Part shown: positions 8,878 to 19,026 of the stretch, in pieces
Position numbering within the stretch: the first letter of the stretch is position 1
How the letters are laid out: each line of letters begins with the position of its first letter
Source: Helicobacter didelphidarum
GTDB lineage: Bacteria; Campylobacterota; Campylobacteria; Campylobacterales; Helicobacteraceae
Direction of reading: 5' to 3'
DNA: 51,930 nucleotides
NCBI RefSeq assembly: GCF_003364195.1
Contig: NZ_NXLQ01000016.1
Location: 1 to 51,930 of the forward strand
Notes under the pieces: model-generated
What the model was told of the DNA's origin: nothing
The model's input: the letters and a program-made list of their open reading frames with translations, nothing else
The model's database searches: none
Program-made: the position numbers and the translations under genes

Positions 8878-11418
8878 ATGCAAACAAACCAACAAACAGA
8901 ATGTAAATACAATCCTAAGGAAATAGAACCCAAATGGCAAAAGATTTGGGAAGATAATCAAAGCTTTGAACCACACAATCCGTGCCACAACAAAAATCAT
9001 AACAAAGATTCTAGAAAGGAACAACAACCAAAAAAATACATTCTTTCTATGTTTCCCTATCCTAGCGGAGCAATCCACATGGGGCATGTCCGCAACTACT
9101 GCATAGGCGATGCGATTGCACGTTATTATCGTATGTATGGTTATAATGTTTTACACCCAATTGGCTTTGACGCATTTGGTATGCCTGCAGAAAATGCCGC
9201 AATAAAGCATGGTGTTCATCCAAAAACATGGACTTATTCTAATATGGAAACCATGTTGCATGAATTGAAAACATTAGGATTAAGCTTCTCACAAAAAAGA
9301 ATACTAGAAACCTGCAATCCAACATATAGCAAATATGAACAAGAATTTTTCATACAAATGTGGAAAAAAGGATTGATTTATCGTAAAAAAGCATCGCTAA
9401 ATTGGTGTCCAAAAGATCTCACTGTATTGGCGAATGAGCAGGTTATTGATGGAAAATGTTGGCGTTGTGATACTGAAGTTGTGCAGAAAGAAATGTTTCA
9501 ATACTATCTTAAAATTACTGATTACGCAGAAGAACTCCTTAAGGATCTAGAATCTTTAGAGGGTGAATGGCCATCCCAAGTGCTTAGTATGCAACGCAAC
9601 TGGATTGGAAAATCTAATGGTTTAGAGTTTGATTTTACCTTAGATTCTGATTCTCAAAACAAAATAAATTCTAAAATTACATCATTGCGTGTTTATACAA
9701 CAAGATGTGATACAATTTACGGCGTGTCATATTGCGTGATAGCACCTGAACATCCTCTTGTTGATATATTAATAGAAAAAAATTTTCTAGATTCTCACAC
9801 TTTAGATTCTATCCACACAATGCGTAATCAAAGTGAGAAAGAGCGTGCAAGGTCTGAAAAAGAAGGAATTGCACTCCCTATATCTGTCATTCACCCACTT
9901 ACAAATCAGAAATTACCTGTATGGATTAGCAATTTTGTCCTAATGAGTTATGGATCTGGTGCGGTAATGAGTGTGCCTTGTCATGATGAAAGAGATTTTG
10001 AATTTGCAAAAAAATATAATCTTCCCTTAATCCCTGTAATTGCTCCTGATTCCCACACTCACAAAAATATAGAATCACACATTATGCCTACACAACAAAT
10101 CAATAAAGCTTTTACTGAAGATGGAATCTTAATAAATAGTAAGGAATACTCTGGATTATCAAGCAAGCAAGCAAGAGAAAAAATTAGCAAATATTTTGAA
10201 CAAAAAGGATTAGGAAAACGCATTATAAACTATAAGTTACGCGATTGGGGAATCTCACGCCAACGCTATTGGGGAACACCAATCCCACTTATTCATTGCC
10301 CAAATTGTGGTGTATTAGAAGAAACGAAACTCCCAGTTATTTTACCTGAAGATATAATGATTACAGGAGAAGGGAATCCGCTTGAAAAGCACCCTACTTG
10401 GAAACATACAACATGTCCAAAATGTGGCATAGATTCTTTGCGTGAAACCGACACAATGGATACTTTTATGGAATCTAGTTGGTATTTCTTACGCTATACA
10501 ACACCAAAGGAATCGCGCGAAGAGATTGCATTTGAAAAAACAAATTTGGATTATTTTATGCCAGTAGATCAATATATTGGTGGGATAGAACATGCCATTT
10601 TGCACCTTCTGTATGCACGTTTTTTTACAAAAGTGTTGCGTGATTTGGGATACCATTCATTTAATGAGCCATTCAACGCATTATTAACACAAGGAATGGT
10701 ATTAAAGCAAGGTGCAAAAATGGCAAAAAGTAAAGGAAATGTTGTTGAACCAAGACACATTATAGAATCTTATGGTGCAGATACAGCACGTCTTTTTACG
10801 CTCTTTGCTGCACCACCAACTTATGCACTTGAATGGAATGATGAGGGGGTAAGAGGGTGCTATAAATTTATTAATCGTCTTGTTGATAGAAAATCACGCG
10901 TGATAAAAAACCTATGTATGCCTACAATTAATGTAGAAACACTCAATAAAGATTCTAAAATTGCACGTTATAAAATCTATGATGCTTTACAAAAATACCA
11001 AAATATTTTTAACAAAAAACTAGATGGTTATCCTTTTAATGTCGTTATTGCAGCATGTATGGAAGCACATAATGCTATTTCAGCACAAGCAAGTAATGAA
11101 GTTTTCACAGAAGGATATTATGTTTTATTACATATTTTGGAGGGATTTATTCCACATATTGCAAGTGAGTTAAGTCAAGAATTATTTAATATGGCAAATT
11201 TTACTCCCTTAAAGGTTGATTCTAGTGTATTTATTCAAGATGAGATTACCTATGTTATTAGTATAAATGGCAAAAAACGTGCAGAAATAACACTAAGTAA
11301 AGAATCTTCAAAAGAAACCGTGCTTCAGCAAGCAAAAGAAATGGTAGCAAAATGGCTTACGAGTGATATAAAAAAAGAAATATTTGTGCCAAATAAACTC
11401 ATTAATTTTGTATTATAA
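8878..11418 (+). CDS. leuS: Leucyl-tRNA synthetase
   Basis: A class I aminoacyl-tRNA synthetase of 846 residues that charges tRNA-Leu. The start is taken at the ATG at 8878, with AAGGA upstream; the frame also opens from a TTG five codons earlier. The HIGH motif appears as HMGH in [16 protein letters not shown] near residue 65, the KMSKS motif as KMAKSKGN near residue 615. The editing (CP1) domain lies between, with [21 protein letters not shown]. Two Cys pairs (CPNC and CPKC) flank the late catalytic region. There is an extra Asn/His/Lys-rich stretch before the HIGH motif, near residues 35-55, where other LeuRS are shorter. It is probably a single-gene transcript. Confidence 0.97.
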   Translation: MQTNQQTECKYNPKEIEPKWQKIWEDNQSFEPHNPCHNKNHNKDSRKEQQPKKYILSMFPYPSGAIHMGHVRNYCIGDAIARYYRMYGYNVLHPIGFDAFGMPAENAAIKHGVHPKTWTYSNMETMLHELKTLGLSFSQKRILETCNPTYSKYEQEFFIQMWKKGLIYRKKASLNWCPKDLTVLANEQVIDGKCWRCDTEVVQKEMFQYYLKITDYAEELLKDLESLEGEWPSQVLSMQRNWIGKSNGLEFDFTLDSDSQNKINSKITSLRVYTTRCDTIYGVSYCVIAPEHPLVDILIEKNFLDSHTLDSIHTMRNQSEKERARSEKEGIALPISVIHPLTNQKLPVWISNFVLMSYGSGAVMSVPCHDERDFEFAKKYNLPLIPVIAPDSHTHKNIESHIMPTQQINKAFTEDGILINSKEYSGLSSKQAREKISKYFEQKGLGKRIINYKLRDWGISRQRYWGTPIPLIHCPNCGVLEETKLPVILPEDIMITGEGNPLEKHPTWKHTTCPKCGIDSLRETDTMDTFMESSWYFLRYTTPKESREEIAFEKTNLDYFMPVDQYIGGIEHAILHLLYARFFTKVLRDLGYHSFNEPFNALLTQGMVLKQGAKMAKSKGNVVEPRHIIESYGADTARLFTLFAAPPTYALEWNDEGVRGCYKFINRLVDRKSRVIKNLCMPTINVETLNKDSKIARYKIYDALQKYQNIFNKKLDGYPFNVVIAACMEAHNAISAQASNEVFTEGYYVLLHILEGFIPHIASELSQELFNMANFTPLKVDSSVFIQDEITYVISINGKKRAEITLSKESSKETVLQQAKEMVAKWLTSDIKKEIFVPNKLINFVL

Positions 11419-11785
11419 GAAATTTTAAATAAAAAACAAAGTTAAATAACCTCTGTTTGTATAAGAACACAAGTTTGCCACAAAATATAATTTAAAATAA
11501 ATCCCACATGACAAACAAGCCCCAATAATTACATTCAGAAATACAATATACTGAAAGTAGCATTAACACACATTCAACAAAAATCTTATAGTAATGCAAT
11601 AAATGCTTATTCATTCAATTATAAATGAGAATAATTTCCTCACAATAAACCATAATATATCATAAAAACCACGAATGTAATTTGGATACGAAATAAATTG
11701 ATTTTATATAATATTTATTTATTATCTGAATTATAGAATATTTTATTCCAATAATTTCTATTAAAATAATTTAGATTTTAAAAAA
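11419..11785. other. Intergenic region between convergent leuS and rdgB
   Basis: About 367 bases of very AT-rich DNA between the ends of two convergent genes. I see no credible open frame, clear hairpin or RNA gene. Confidence 0.6.
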
Positions 11786-12655
11786 TTATAGTTGAAGAAT
11801 CTTTTTTAGTTCTGCAATAGCCTTGCCACGATGAGAAATTTTCATTTTTTCTTCCAATGGTATACTTGCAAGAGAGTATTGTAAAGATTCTAAGATATGA
11901 TTTATGGAATACGAATATTTTTTTGTTATATCATGAGTATCATAAAAATCTTGTTGTTTTGAAGCTTTTATTTTAGAATCTTGCGATGAATGTTGGTAAA
12001 TGTCAGAAGATTCTTGTTCTAATAAAAAATTACATTTCATAAGTTCTGCTTTTCTTGTTCCCTCAAAATCCCGATAGAACATACTATCATAGCCAAATCC
12101 ATGACTTCCTAGTTCTTTTATTGCTACAATTCCATTACAAATACCAGATGCAATACCGCTTTTTACCAAAAAAGATTTTTGATATATTGACTCTTCAGTC
12201 TGTTTGTAATCAATAATATAAGCGATGCTACATTGAAAAAATGCTTTACTCCCCCATATCCCACGCTTTTTTAACTCCCTTTTTAACGCTTGACGATTTT
12301 CTGTGTCACTTGAATTTCCAGCGGTTACATTATTGTTAATAATATGTGCAAACCTAGCAGAAAATACACCTGGTCCACCATTCAAGGCTTCAACACACAA
12401 ACCGCTGTCATCCGCCAAAATAATCATATTGTTTTGTGATTGTTGTTTTAAAGCTACATGTAACGCATTTGCTTTTATCAATGCATTTTCTTCAAATGTT
12501 TTACCATTTTCGGTTGGATTAAAATCCTGTATCCCCAAAGATTGTGGGGTATAAATTTCTTTACCAAAAGCATTACTAAATTCTTTTAGTTTATGGGTAT
12601 TATTTGTTGCAAGAATAATACGATAAGTATCTTTAGATTCTGGGGCATATTGCAC
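11786..12655 (-). CDS. rdgB: dITP/XTP pyrophosphatase (RdgB/HAM1 family)
   Basis: House-cleaning nucleotidase that hydrolyses dITP, ITP and XTP to the monophosphates. Family motifs are ILATNNTHKLKEF at the N-terminus, the catalytic ILADDSGLCVEALNGGPGV, GSHGFGYDSMF, and the closing SHRGKAIAEL. The start is a GTG at 12655, preceded by AAGGAAAA; no ATG in frame fits. It is 289 residues long against about 200 for most homologues. The excess is an Asp/Lys/Ser/Gln-rich insertion at about residues 212-255, before the last conserved block, plus an insertion around residues 105-125. Function should be intact, since all core motifs are present. Confidence 0.93.
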   Translation of the reverse strand: MQYAPESKDTYRIILATNNTHKLKEFSNAFGKEIYTPQSLGIQDFNPTENGKTFEENALIKANALHVALKQQSQNNMIILADDSGLCVEALNGGPGVFSARFAHIINNNVTAGNSSDTENRQALKRELKKRGIWGSKAFFQCSIAYIIDYKQTEESIYQKSFLVKSGIASGICNGIVAIKELGSHGFGYDSMFYRDFEGTRKAELMKCNFLLEQESSDIYQHSSQDSKIKASKQQDFYDTHDITKKYSYSINHILESLQYSLASIPLEEKMKISHRGKAIAELKKILQL

Positions 12656-12801
12656 GACTTTTCCTTATTCTGAAATTCCACCCCATAGTTTCCAAAAATT
12701 TATACATAAACATAAAACTCAAAAAAGCTAGAAAAAATTTTATACATATGTATTCTTCCAAACACTAATGAAAAATCAATATTTTACTTATTTCCATAAT
12801 A

Positions 12802-13506
12802 TTAAACACGGCGATTTTCAACATAACGCATACCACTGACCATTGCATCAGCACCACCATTTGGATAACGCACAGAATTCCAAATCACAAGATAAATATG
12901 AACAGGAATAAAAATGATAAAAGCCCAAGTAACAATATGATGAATTGCACGCACATTTGCCAAACCACCACAGACAACCTCAACCCATCCAAACATTGCT
13001 CCAGATAAAGCACCTAAACCTTCGTGGTACACATTGCTATAAAGTGAAATACCTGTGAGAGAAATGATAAGAGTAAGTATTCCAAGCGCAAAATATGTAC
13101 AAAATTGAAGCGGATTATATGCTCCATTAATATGAGGGTGTTTGGCAATAAATAAATATGCACCGATAGTTCTTACCCAAATAACTGGATTAAAAACTTG
13201 TGTAATTGAGATTCTCTCTGGTTGACTTGATTTCGCAAAGAAAAATAAATATACACGAAAAAATGATGCTCCAATCAAGATAAAACCAGCTATACAATGG
13301 AAAGAACGATTATATGCTTGTAAGAATCCTACTGGCTCACTATGCCAATTTGGTTGCAAAAATGGATAACTAATATAAAAACCACTTGCTATGAGAAAAA
13401 TAATCATAAATGCACGTACCCAATGTAAAAATCTCGTTGTGCCACCAAATTCTAGATGTTGTTCTAGTTCTTTTTTTATAGCTTGATCTATTTCCGTTGA
13501 AAGCAT
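12802..13506 (-). CDS. hydC: NiFe-hydrogenase cytochrome b subunit
   Basis: A 234-residue membrane protein, close to the usual 220-230 for HydC. The ATG at 13506 is chosen because AAAGGAG precedes it; the frame extends 21 codons further up without a good site. Four hydrophobic segments are visible, with His residues typical of the b-type heme ligands: TTRFLHWVRAFMI, SFHCIAGFILIGASFF, and HHIVTWAFIIFIPVHIYLV. It takes electrons from H2 oxidised by HydAB and passes them to menaquinone. It lies 214 bases after hydB, a wide gap for an operon, and no hydD maturation protease follows. Confidence 0.93.
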   Translation of the reverse strand: MLSTEIDQAIKKELEQHLEFGGTTRFLHWVRAFMIIFLIASGFYISYPFLQPNWHSEPVGFLQAYNRSFHCIAGFILIGASFFRVYLFFFAKSSQPERISITQVFNPVIWVRTIGAYLFIAKHPHINGAYNPLQFCTYFALGILTLIISLTGISLYSNVYHEGLGALSGAMFGWVEVVCGGLANVRAIHHIVTWAFIIFIPVHIYLVIWNSVRYPNGGADAMVSGMRYVENRRV

Positions 13507-13720
13507 GTTTTCTCCTTTCTTACTTGTTATTAAGCCCAAAGGGCTTAGGTAGAAATTTCTCTCTAACAAAACTCTTTATTGTTCCACTTTCTTGTAGAAT
13601 TTATCTATATTTTTGATACCCTTCTGCCATGTGTCAATTTTTAAATATCTGAAATTAAGTTTATCAAATCTCAATCTAAAAATTAACTCCAAACACACTT
13701 ATATATTCTAAAATATCAAC

Positions 13721-15481
13721 CTAAAATCTCGCAAAAGATGGATCAACTTTATACTCACATAAACTATTCCCTTTTGTATCCATGACATGCACCGCACATG
13801 CAATACATGGATCAAATGAATGAATATGACGGATGATTTCTAAAGGTTGTGTAATATTCGCTACCTTTGTGCCAATAAGGCTCATTTCATATGGTCCCTT
13901 CTGTCCTTTAGAATCTCTAGGTCCAGCATTCCAAGTAGAAGGAACAACAGCTTGATAGTTTGCTACCTTGCCTTCAGATATTCTTACCCAATGGCTTAAC
14001 ATACCGCGAGGAACATTACCAATGTAGCAACCTTTATAATCACGTTTTGGATCAATTATATATGGAGCACAAGTTGTGGTATCAATTTTAATATTTTTCA
14101 CAAGTTCATCAAATGCTTCTAAACCATTTTCTGCCAATACTTTTGCTTCTAAACCTCTTGCTGCAGTTCTACCAAGAGTGCTAAACAAATGCTCTGTGGT
14201 AAGTCCTGTTCGTTTTAAAAATGCTTCCGCTGCCATTTGTATTTTTTCGTTTTTTCGTGCCAAACCAACAACAATAGATGCCAAAGGACCTACCTCCATA
14301 GGTTTCCCATCATATCTAGGAGATTTTATCCATGAATATTTAGAATCTGTTTTTAATAATTTAGTTTTTTCTTCCTTACCGCTTAAACCAATACTTGTGC
14401 CATCAAGCATACCGGTATAATGTGGATTAGTCTGCCCTTCATATGGGTGTAATAAATCTGTAGGTTTTATTTCCTCATTCTTCTCATTTTTGCCCTTATA
14501 CTCATACCATGAATTTGTTACTTCTTCAGCAATCAGATCAAGATCTACATCATGAGCCTTGCTTATATCACCATTAAGAACATAACCTGTTTCCATAAGA
14601 TATTTATCCCTACTTACTTGCATTTCTCTAAAACTTAGGAAATTCTTGAGATTACAACCAGCCAACACACTAGGCTCTTTAGAATATGCCATACCTGCCA
14701 TAATTAAATCTGGATAATATGCTCTGTGAATGAAATCCGCAACCATTTCATACTTAAATTTATATTCAGCTAAACGACTAGGATCTAAAATATCCATAAT
14801 TGAAGTAACCCCACCAACAGTTAAACTCTGTGGATGTGGTTGTTTTGCACCAAAAATAGCCATCATTTTTGCCGCTTCTCTTTGCACTTCAAGAAGTTTA
14901 AGATAATGAGAGAGAATGATAAGATTTTGTTCTGGAGTAAGTTGATAAGTTTTATGTCCCCAATAACCATTAGCAAATGGTCCAAGAGACCCTTGAGCTG
15001 CAAAATCCTTTACCCTTTTCTGGACGGATCGCAACACATCTTCACCTGTTGCAATTGGATTATCGCAATATTCAAAAGCAAGTTTAGAGGCTTTAGCGGG
15101 ATCCGCACTTAACGCACTAATAATATCACACCAATCAAGCCCATGTAGTGTATAAAAATGAACAATATGATCATGGAAAAAGAGAGCAAGATTCATAAGT
15201 GTTCGAACAAGTTTTGCATTGTATGGAATCTCTATTCCTAAAGCATTTTCAACTGCAGTAATACCAGCCTTATAATGTGAATAAGTGCAAACTCCACAGA
15301 TTCTACCAGCGATAAAACCTGCGTCTCGTGGGTCCCTTCCTTTAATAATTGTCTCAAGCCCACGCCATAGTGTAGAACTAGAATATGCATCAGTGATAAC
15401 ATTATTTTCATCAACAACCACTTCAATTCGTAAATGCCCCTCAATTCTCGTAATCGGATCAACTACAATTCGCTTTGACAT
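13721..15481 (-). CDS. hydB: NiFe-hydrogenase large subunit
   Basis: Catalytic subunit of the uptake hydrogenase, 586 residues. The Ni-Fe ligand motifs are both present: RICGVCTYSH near residue 60 (Cys62, Cys65) and DPCIACAVH near the end (Cys559, Cys562). After that His a 21-residue tail remains; in this family it is cut off by a maturation endopeptidase once nickel is inserted. VDPITRIEGHLRIE at the start is also typical. AAGAAAGGAAAAA lies before the ATG. The gene sits between hydA (115 bases upstream) and hydC. H2 is an important energy source for gut Helicobacter. Confidence 0.97.
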   Translation of the reverse strand: MSKRIVVDPITRIEGHLRIEVVVDENNVITDAYSSSTLWRGLETIIKGRDPRDAGFIAGRICGVCTYSHYKAGITAVENALGIEIPYNAKLVRTLMNLALFFHDHIVHFYTLHGLDWCDIISALSADPAKASKLAFEYCDNPIATGEDVLRSVQKRVKDFAAQGSLGPFANGYWGHKTYQLTPEQNLIILSHYLKLLEVQREAAKMMAIFGAKQPHPQSLTVGGVTSIMDILDPSRLAEYKFKYEMVADFIHRAYYPDLIMAGMAYSKEPSVLAGCNLKNFLSFREMQVSRDKYLMETGYVLNGDISKAHDVDLDLIAEEVTNSWYEYKGKNEKNEEIKPTDLLHPYEGQTNPHYTGMLDGTSIGLSGKEEKTKLLKTDSKYSWIKSPRYDGKPMEVGPLASIVVGLARKNEKIQMAAEAFLKRTGLTTEHLFSTLGRTAARGLEAKVLAENGLEAFDELVKNIKIDTTTCAPYIIDPKRDYKGCYIGNVPRGMLSHWVRISEGKVANYQAVVPSTWNAGPRDSKGQKGPYEMSLIGTKVANITQPLEIIRHIHSFDPCIACAVHVMDTKGNSLCEYKVDPSFARF

Positions 15482-15596
15482 ATTTTTCCTTTCTTAGCTA
15501 AATTTTAGATTCTCAAATTTATTATTTAATTATAATTATTTTGCAGTATTCAAACATTGCCATAAAATCCATTTAGCAATATCCAAAATACTCCAA

Positions 15597-16850
15597 TCAT
15601 TTAGGCTTAATTGCTCCAGAAATCATAGCATGTGCTGCAATGCCAATAGCTGCTGCACCAAGCACTATAATACCAACATTATCTGCTGTTCTATCTGCAC
15701 CAGCACCAGTAAATGCGGTTTGATAGCGGTTTCCCAATGGGACTTCAAATGGATTCATAGTATCCCAGAATCTTGGCTCACTACAACCTATACAACCATG
15801 TCCTGCACCAATTGGCCAACTTGTATGGGAATTAAAGCGTAATTTTGAGCAGTTGTTAAAGGTATATGGACCTTTACAACCAACCTTATAGAGACAAAAT
15901 CCATGTTTCGCATTTTCATCACCAAATGCCTGCACAAATTCGCCTGCATCAAAATGCCCTCGCCTTTCGCATAAATCATGAATTCTTAATCCATAAGCCC
16001 ATTTTGGACGATTGAAAGCATCAACAGCCATATCCCCTAAAAGAATGAAGTGCATAAGAGTACCCACAATATTTTTCTCGCTTGGCGGACAACCTGGCAC
16101 ATTGATTACACGTTTATTTATAATCTCGCTTAAAGGATTTGCATTTGTTGGATTAGGGGCAGCTGCTTGCACACCACCAAAACTAGAGCATGTCCCAATT
16201 GCAAAAATTGCTGCTGCACCCTCTGCTGCATGACGACATTCTTCAGCTCCTGTGCGTGCATGTGCTCCAATAGTAAGGAAATATTCTGTGTTTTTTGGTA
16301 TTCCACCTTCGACCATCAAAACATATTTTCCTTTATATGTTGTTATAGCATCTTCTAGACTCTTTTCAGCCTGATAACCAGAAGCCGCCATGATTGTTTC
16401 ATGATATTCAAGACTTACATAATCAAAAATAATAGAATCTATGCCAGGATCTTCACTTCTTAAAAGACTTTCACTGCAACCAGTGCATTCTGCCATATGT
16501 AACCAAATAAGTGGGACACGATTAGCAAGTTCTGCAGCTCTAGCAGTTAATGGGACAAAAGAAGCAGGTAAACCAAGAGATGCTGTAACAACAGCAGCCC
16601 ATTTCATAAACTCACGTCTTTGGAATCCATTCTTTGCTAAAACTTCCATAAGATCATCTTGATATTTTTCTTTACGCAAAGCAGGAGATTTTGCTAGAGA
16701 ATCCAATCTTGCCTTTATCTTCCGAAAAAGACCCTTTTTTGTATTCAATTCAAGGTTGTTACCTTGCGGATTCTGACTATAATCAAGAGAAACTTTTGTG
16801 TGTGAGTGTGAATGCTCTACAATATTCTTTGTGGATTCAAGTAACTTCAT
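15597..16850 (-). CDS. hydA: NiFe-hydrogenase small subunit, Tat-exported
   Basis: A 417-residue small subunit that carries the iron-sulfur clusters. Cluster ligands are visible in ECTGCSESLL, GTCSSFGG, VPGCPPSEKN, DLCERRGHFDAGEF, VGCKGPYTFNNC and GCIGCSEPRFWD. The twin-arginine motif is QRREFMKWA, with RR at about residues 78-79, so the region before the Tat motif is unusually long. The start at 16850 is supported by GAAGGAT. The first 45 residues are His/Ser/Asn-rich and unlike the rest. A C-terminal hydrophobic helix (VGIIVLGAAAIGIAAHAMI) anchors it in the membrane. H. pylori HydA is about 384 residues, so this one is longer at the N-terminus. Confidence 0.96.
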   Translation of the reverse strand: MKLLESTKNIVEHSHSHTKVSLDYSQNPQGNNLELNTKKGLFRKIKARLDSLAKSPALRKEKYQDDLMEVLAKNGFQRREFMKWAAVVTASLGLPASFVPLTARAAELANRVPLIWLHMAECTGCSESLLRSEDPGIDSIIFDYVSLEYHETIMAASGYQAEKSLEDAITTYKGKYVLMVEGGIPKNTEYFLTIGAHARTGAEECRHAAEGAAAIFAIGTCSSFGGVQAAAPNPTNANPLSEIINKRVINVPGCPPSEKNIVGTLMHFILLGDMAVDAFNRPKWAYGLRIHDLCERRGHFDAGEFVQAFGDENAKHGFCLYKVGCKGPYTFNNCSKLRFNSHTSWPIGAGHGCIGCSEPRFWDTMNPFEVPLGNRYQTAFTGAGADRTADNVGIIVLGAAAIGIAAHAMISGAIKPK

Positions 16851-17109
16851 TATAAATCCTTCGATAATTTATGGATATTTAGAATTTTACAATAAAAGTT
16901 AAACTTTTACCCTATTCCATTTGCATTTTTTTCGCAAAATAAAAATACCTATGTAACAATGAGTAACAATTATAAATTATAATAATTAGAATCTTAAGAC
17001 GAATAAGAAATATTTTTTAGATATTTCACAATGAATGCAAGAAATTAAAAGAATATCATTGGAATATTTTCTCAATTGAATAAGTTTATTTTTTAATGAA
17101 GAAGCCACA

Positions 17110-18639
17110 TCAATATGATATTTGTAGTTGTGAAATATCATATTGACCATTACTCTCTGTATAAATATTTGTTATTCCGCGTATTCGTGAAAGGAGTGAA
17201 TTTTTCACTTCAGTATTTGAGGTAAAAGAACCGCCAACATGAAGTGTTGTAATTTTTACACCCCCAAGCAAGATTTTTTCTTTTTTATTATTTATAACAG
17301 GATTTACACCCCAAGCACTATGTGCAACAATAGCCCGATTAATGCCACCAATATTTGTATGTCCGATATATAGCATAATATGACCTTTTAACCATATAAT
17401 ACTCCCAAAGGGGATACCATTTGCAATAATATATGCTTCTTTATCGTGTTCTGACATTTTTGAGAGATCAACAAAATTACCCCCATATTGTGCTTGTGCC
17501 GCAGAGTTTCTTGGTAGAAAAACACCAAAACCAGCAAAACTATCACGCGTGAAAGCACTGCAATCACGATTACCAAAAATCCCACCCCAACCATATTTTT
17601 GTCCCAGCATCATATCAATAAGATGGGACATTTTTTGTGCGCTAAATGGAATTGGGAAATCTGAAAAAAGATATAAATCAAAATTTACCTCACGAATTTG
17701 TGCATAATTATCAGTATCTTTGTAAAAAGTAAGCAATTTATTTTTGCGTTTATCATAAGGAAAAATTTGTCCAATGCGTGCATCAAGAATCCATTGATTT
17801 TCATGACGAATTGGAATAAAGTCTTTATTTGGAATCTTATAATCATCAATCCGCAAAATTTTGTTTCGCATACTATTATCCACAAGTGCAATACTTCGTG
17901 TATCAACCCAACCATACACAAAAGGACTCTGAATATGTGCATATCTTCCATCTGTGCTAAAATGTGTAATCATGGCAGGTGTTCCCTCAAAGATAAAGCT
18001 ATTTTGCCATCTATCAAAAGGAAAATCGCCCTTATTTTTATATCGTGGTTTATGTGTCGGGACAGCACGAACAGCAGTTGCTCTAACGATTATAGCAGGT
18101 TGAGGATTTTGCAGGAAAGCACCAAGATTCATGTTCTCTAAAAGAGTAGAAAATTCTTCTAACTTATTAGGCAATAAATTTTCACCAACACCAAGTAAAG
18201 ATTCTATCTTTTTCTCTAAATTTGCAATCTTATTGAGGTAGATTTGTTCGGCTTTTTTATAATTCTTATTATTTTTTTTTGGTGGGTTTCGTTTGAGTTC
18301 TTGCAATTCTTTGTTATAGCTAATTGCATTTTGGAGCGATGGAATAATATAAAAAATTGCATTCTTATCAGTATTGATTTGACTAAAATCCCATACGGCA
18401 TAGAATTTTGCAAGATATTCTTCTTTTGTTGCAAAGTTTTGTTGCATTTTCATTTTATCAGAGCTTACACCATAAAAAGATTCTAAACTATTATTTTGTT
18501 GTGTATTTGTAGCTTTAGAATCATTAGAAAAATTGATTGTCATCATACTTTCTGCATAAAGAAATGGACACAACAAGAAGTAGCACAATAGACAAAAGAA
18601 TGCTAGAATATTTATAAAATAAGATTTTGTTAATTGCAT
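17110..18639 (-). CDS. SH3-domain NlpC/P60 murein hydrolase
   Basis: A 509-residue secreted protein. A signal peptide (hydrophobic core ILAFFCLLCYFLL, then AES) is followed by a helical region (residues 60-165) that resembles the N-terminal stabilising domain of this family. Two SH3-like stretches follow, around residues 180-270, and a C40 peptidase domain. The catalytic Cys is in GNRDCSAFTRDSFAGFG near residue 360, and the His in GHIMLYIGH near 423. Such enzymes cut peptide cross-links or stems in peptidoglycan. The start codon lies inside the last codons of the upstream gene (10-base overlap), so the two are probably translated together. No gene name can be given with confidence. Confidence 0.88.
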   Translation of the reverse strand: MQLTKSYFINILAFFCLLCYFLLCPFLYAESMMTINFSNDSKATNTQQNNSLESFYGVSSDKMKMQQNFATKEEYLAKFYAVWDFSQINTDKNAIFYIIPSLQNAISYNKELQELKRNPPKKNNKNYKKAEQIYLNKIANLEKKIESLLGVGENLLPNKLEEFSTLLENMNLGAFLQNPQPAIIVRATAVRAVPTHKPRYKNKGDFPFDRWQNSFIFEGTPAMITHFSTDGRYAHIQSPFVYGWVDTRSIALVDNSMRNKILRIDDYKIPNKDFIPIRHENQWILDARIGQIFPYDKRKNKLLTFYKDTDNYAQIREVNFDLYLFSDFPIPFSAQKMSHLIDMMLGQKYGWGGIFGNRDCSAFTRDSFAGFGVFLPRNSAAQAQYGGNFVDLSKMSEHDKEAYIIANGIPFGSIIWLKGHIMLYIGHTNIGGINRAIVAHSAWGVNPVINNKKEKILLGGVKITTLHVGGSFTSNTEVKNSLLSRIRGITNIYTESNGQYDISQLQISY

Positions 18640-18989
18640 AAAAGTTGCTCCATTTCTTGATGTCCAATAGAAATATGCAATATTTTATTGTTCTCTACGA
18701 CAACAATTAATGGTCGTTTCACAATAGAGGGATTTTCAATAATCATTTTTTCATCAATTTCACTTATATTTTGGATTCCACTTTCTTTCAGTTTTTTATA
18801 AGTTGTGCCTTTTGTATTGATAAAAGCCTCTTTGCCACGCATATTTATAAGATTTGTAAGAAGCCAAGAGTCTGGTGGAGTTTTTTTGAAATCCACAAAT
18901 TCATAATGCAAATTATGTGTTTCAAGAAAGATAAAGGCCTTTTTCATACTATTGCAATTTCTGATTCCATAGATTGTAATATTTCCCAT
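18630..18989 (-). CDS. ArsC/Spx-family protein (YffB-like)
   Basis: A 119-residue thioredoxin-fold protein. The opening ITIYGIRNCNSMKKAF has the single conserved Cys (residue 12) of the ArsC/Spx/MgsR group. FVDFKKTPPDSW, FINTKGTTYKKL and a C-terminal KRPLIVVVENN are the other family blocks. YffB-like members are thought to handle glutathione or other thiols, but function is poorly known and arsenate reduction should not be assumed. AAAGGAG precedes the ATG. It is followed by the overlapping murein hydrolase gene, and murD lies upstream in the opposite sense of numbering, ending next to it only by 37 bases of spacer. Confidence 0.85.
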   Translation of the reverse strand: MGNITIYGIRNCNSMKKAFIFLETHNLHYEFVDFKKTPPDSWLLTNLINMRGKEAFINTKGTTYKKLKESGIQNISEIDEKMIIENPSIVKRPLIVVVENNKILHISIGHQEMEQLLCN

Positions 18990-19026
18990 ATTACTCCTTT
19001 TGATTATATTATGATATTATAGAATC

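Noticed and set aside
18630-18989. Arsenate reductase
   Set aside because: Belongs to the ArsC superfamily but no ars genes are near and the sequence fits the YffB/Spx-like branch better.
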